Of a stretch of 5,264 nt of DNA, positions 5,217 through 5,264 are shown one piece after another. Under the pieces are notes generated by a model that was given only the letters and a program-made list of their open reading frames with translations, was not told the DNA's origin and made no database searches. The position numbers were made by a program, and so were the translations under genes. The stretch comes from Arthrobacter sp. (GTDB lineage Bacteria; Actinomycetota; Actinomycetes; Actinomycetales; Micrococcaceae), in the NCBI GenBank assembly GCA_030147325.1, contig JASLAA010000086.1:1-5264 (forward strand), given 5' to 3'. The number at the start of each line of letters is the position of its first letter. The stretch's first letter is position 1.

Positions 5217-5264
5217 TCACTGCGCTTCGGGCGTGTGCAGCCGGGCCAGGACCCGCGACGCCGA
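5217..5264 (-). CDS. Possible C-terminal end of a convergent gene
   Basis: Read on the minus strand from the window edge, there is an open frame of 15 codons (SASRVLARLHTPEAQ) ending in TGA at 5219-5217. Its residue mix and GC-rich third positions are protein-like, and the stop falls 21 bases from the stop of the upstream + strand gene, a common convergent arrangement. Fifteen codons are too few to identify a family or to exclude a chance frame; the + strand is also open here in one frame, without a start supported by a ribosome-binding site. Confidence 0.3.
   Translation of the reverse strand, partial: SASRVLARLHTPEAQ

Noticed and set aside
1..5264. Mobile elements, CRISPR arrays, defence or biosynthetic systems
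   Set aside because: No transposase or integrase motifs, terminal inverted repeats, regular spacer arrays or compositional breaks were seen; every sizeable gene is a conserved housekeeping gene or the DivIVA-repeat protein.

Overview
The window is GC-rich bacterial chromosome carrying a core housekeeping block, all on the + strand: rpsB (5' end cut by the window edge), tsf, pyrH, frr, cdsA, then a small protein built from DivIVA-type repeats. GC-dominated third codon positions, the Ala/Pro-rich C-terminal tail on ribosomal protein S2, the Pro/Gly/Arg-rich N-terminal tail on CdsA and the DivIVA-repeat protein after cdsA all suggest an actinobacterium. The protein sequences look most like those of the Micrococcaceae (Arthrobacter and relatives) as I remember them; the genus is not established from the sequence.

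Layout. 1-942: S2 without its first few residues. 943-1065: a gap with an exceptionally strong 17-bp hairpin (950-987). 1066-1902: EF-Ts. 1903-2076: a leader with a typical intrinsic terminator (1930-1965), short repeats and the pyrH ribosome-binding site. 2077-2817: UMP kinase. 2818-2935: a gap with a possible -10 element (TAGGAT). 2936-3493: ribosome recycling factor, GTG start. 3493-4539: CdsA, overlapping the frr stop by one base. 4540-4619: a short gap with no clear terminator. 4620-5195: DivIVA-repeat protein. 5196-5264: a short palindrome and perhaps the last 15 codons of a convergent minus-strand gene. No gap exceeds 300 bases.

Functionally, rpsB, tsf and frr serve translation (30S subunit, EF-Tu recycling, ribosome recycling). 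pyrH makes UDP for all pyrimidine nucleotides, and so also the CTP that CdsA uses to make CDP-diacylglycerol. The last gene probably belongs to cell-pole or growth biology, but its role is unknown. The terminator after tsf splits the block into at least two likely transcription units: rpsB-tsf and pyrH-frr-cdsA with or without the DivIVA-repeat gene.

I found no mobile element, CRISPR array, defence system or RNA gene. This is an ordinary core region. The points most worth a second look are the rpsB-tsf hairpin, the tsf-pyrH leader structure, and the internally duplicated DivIVA-repeat protein, which lacks the usual membrane-inserting residues.
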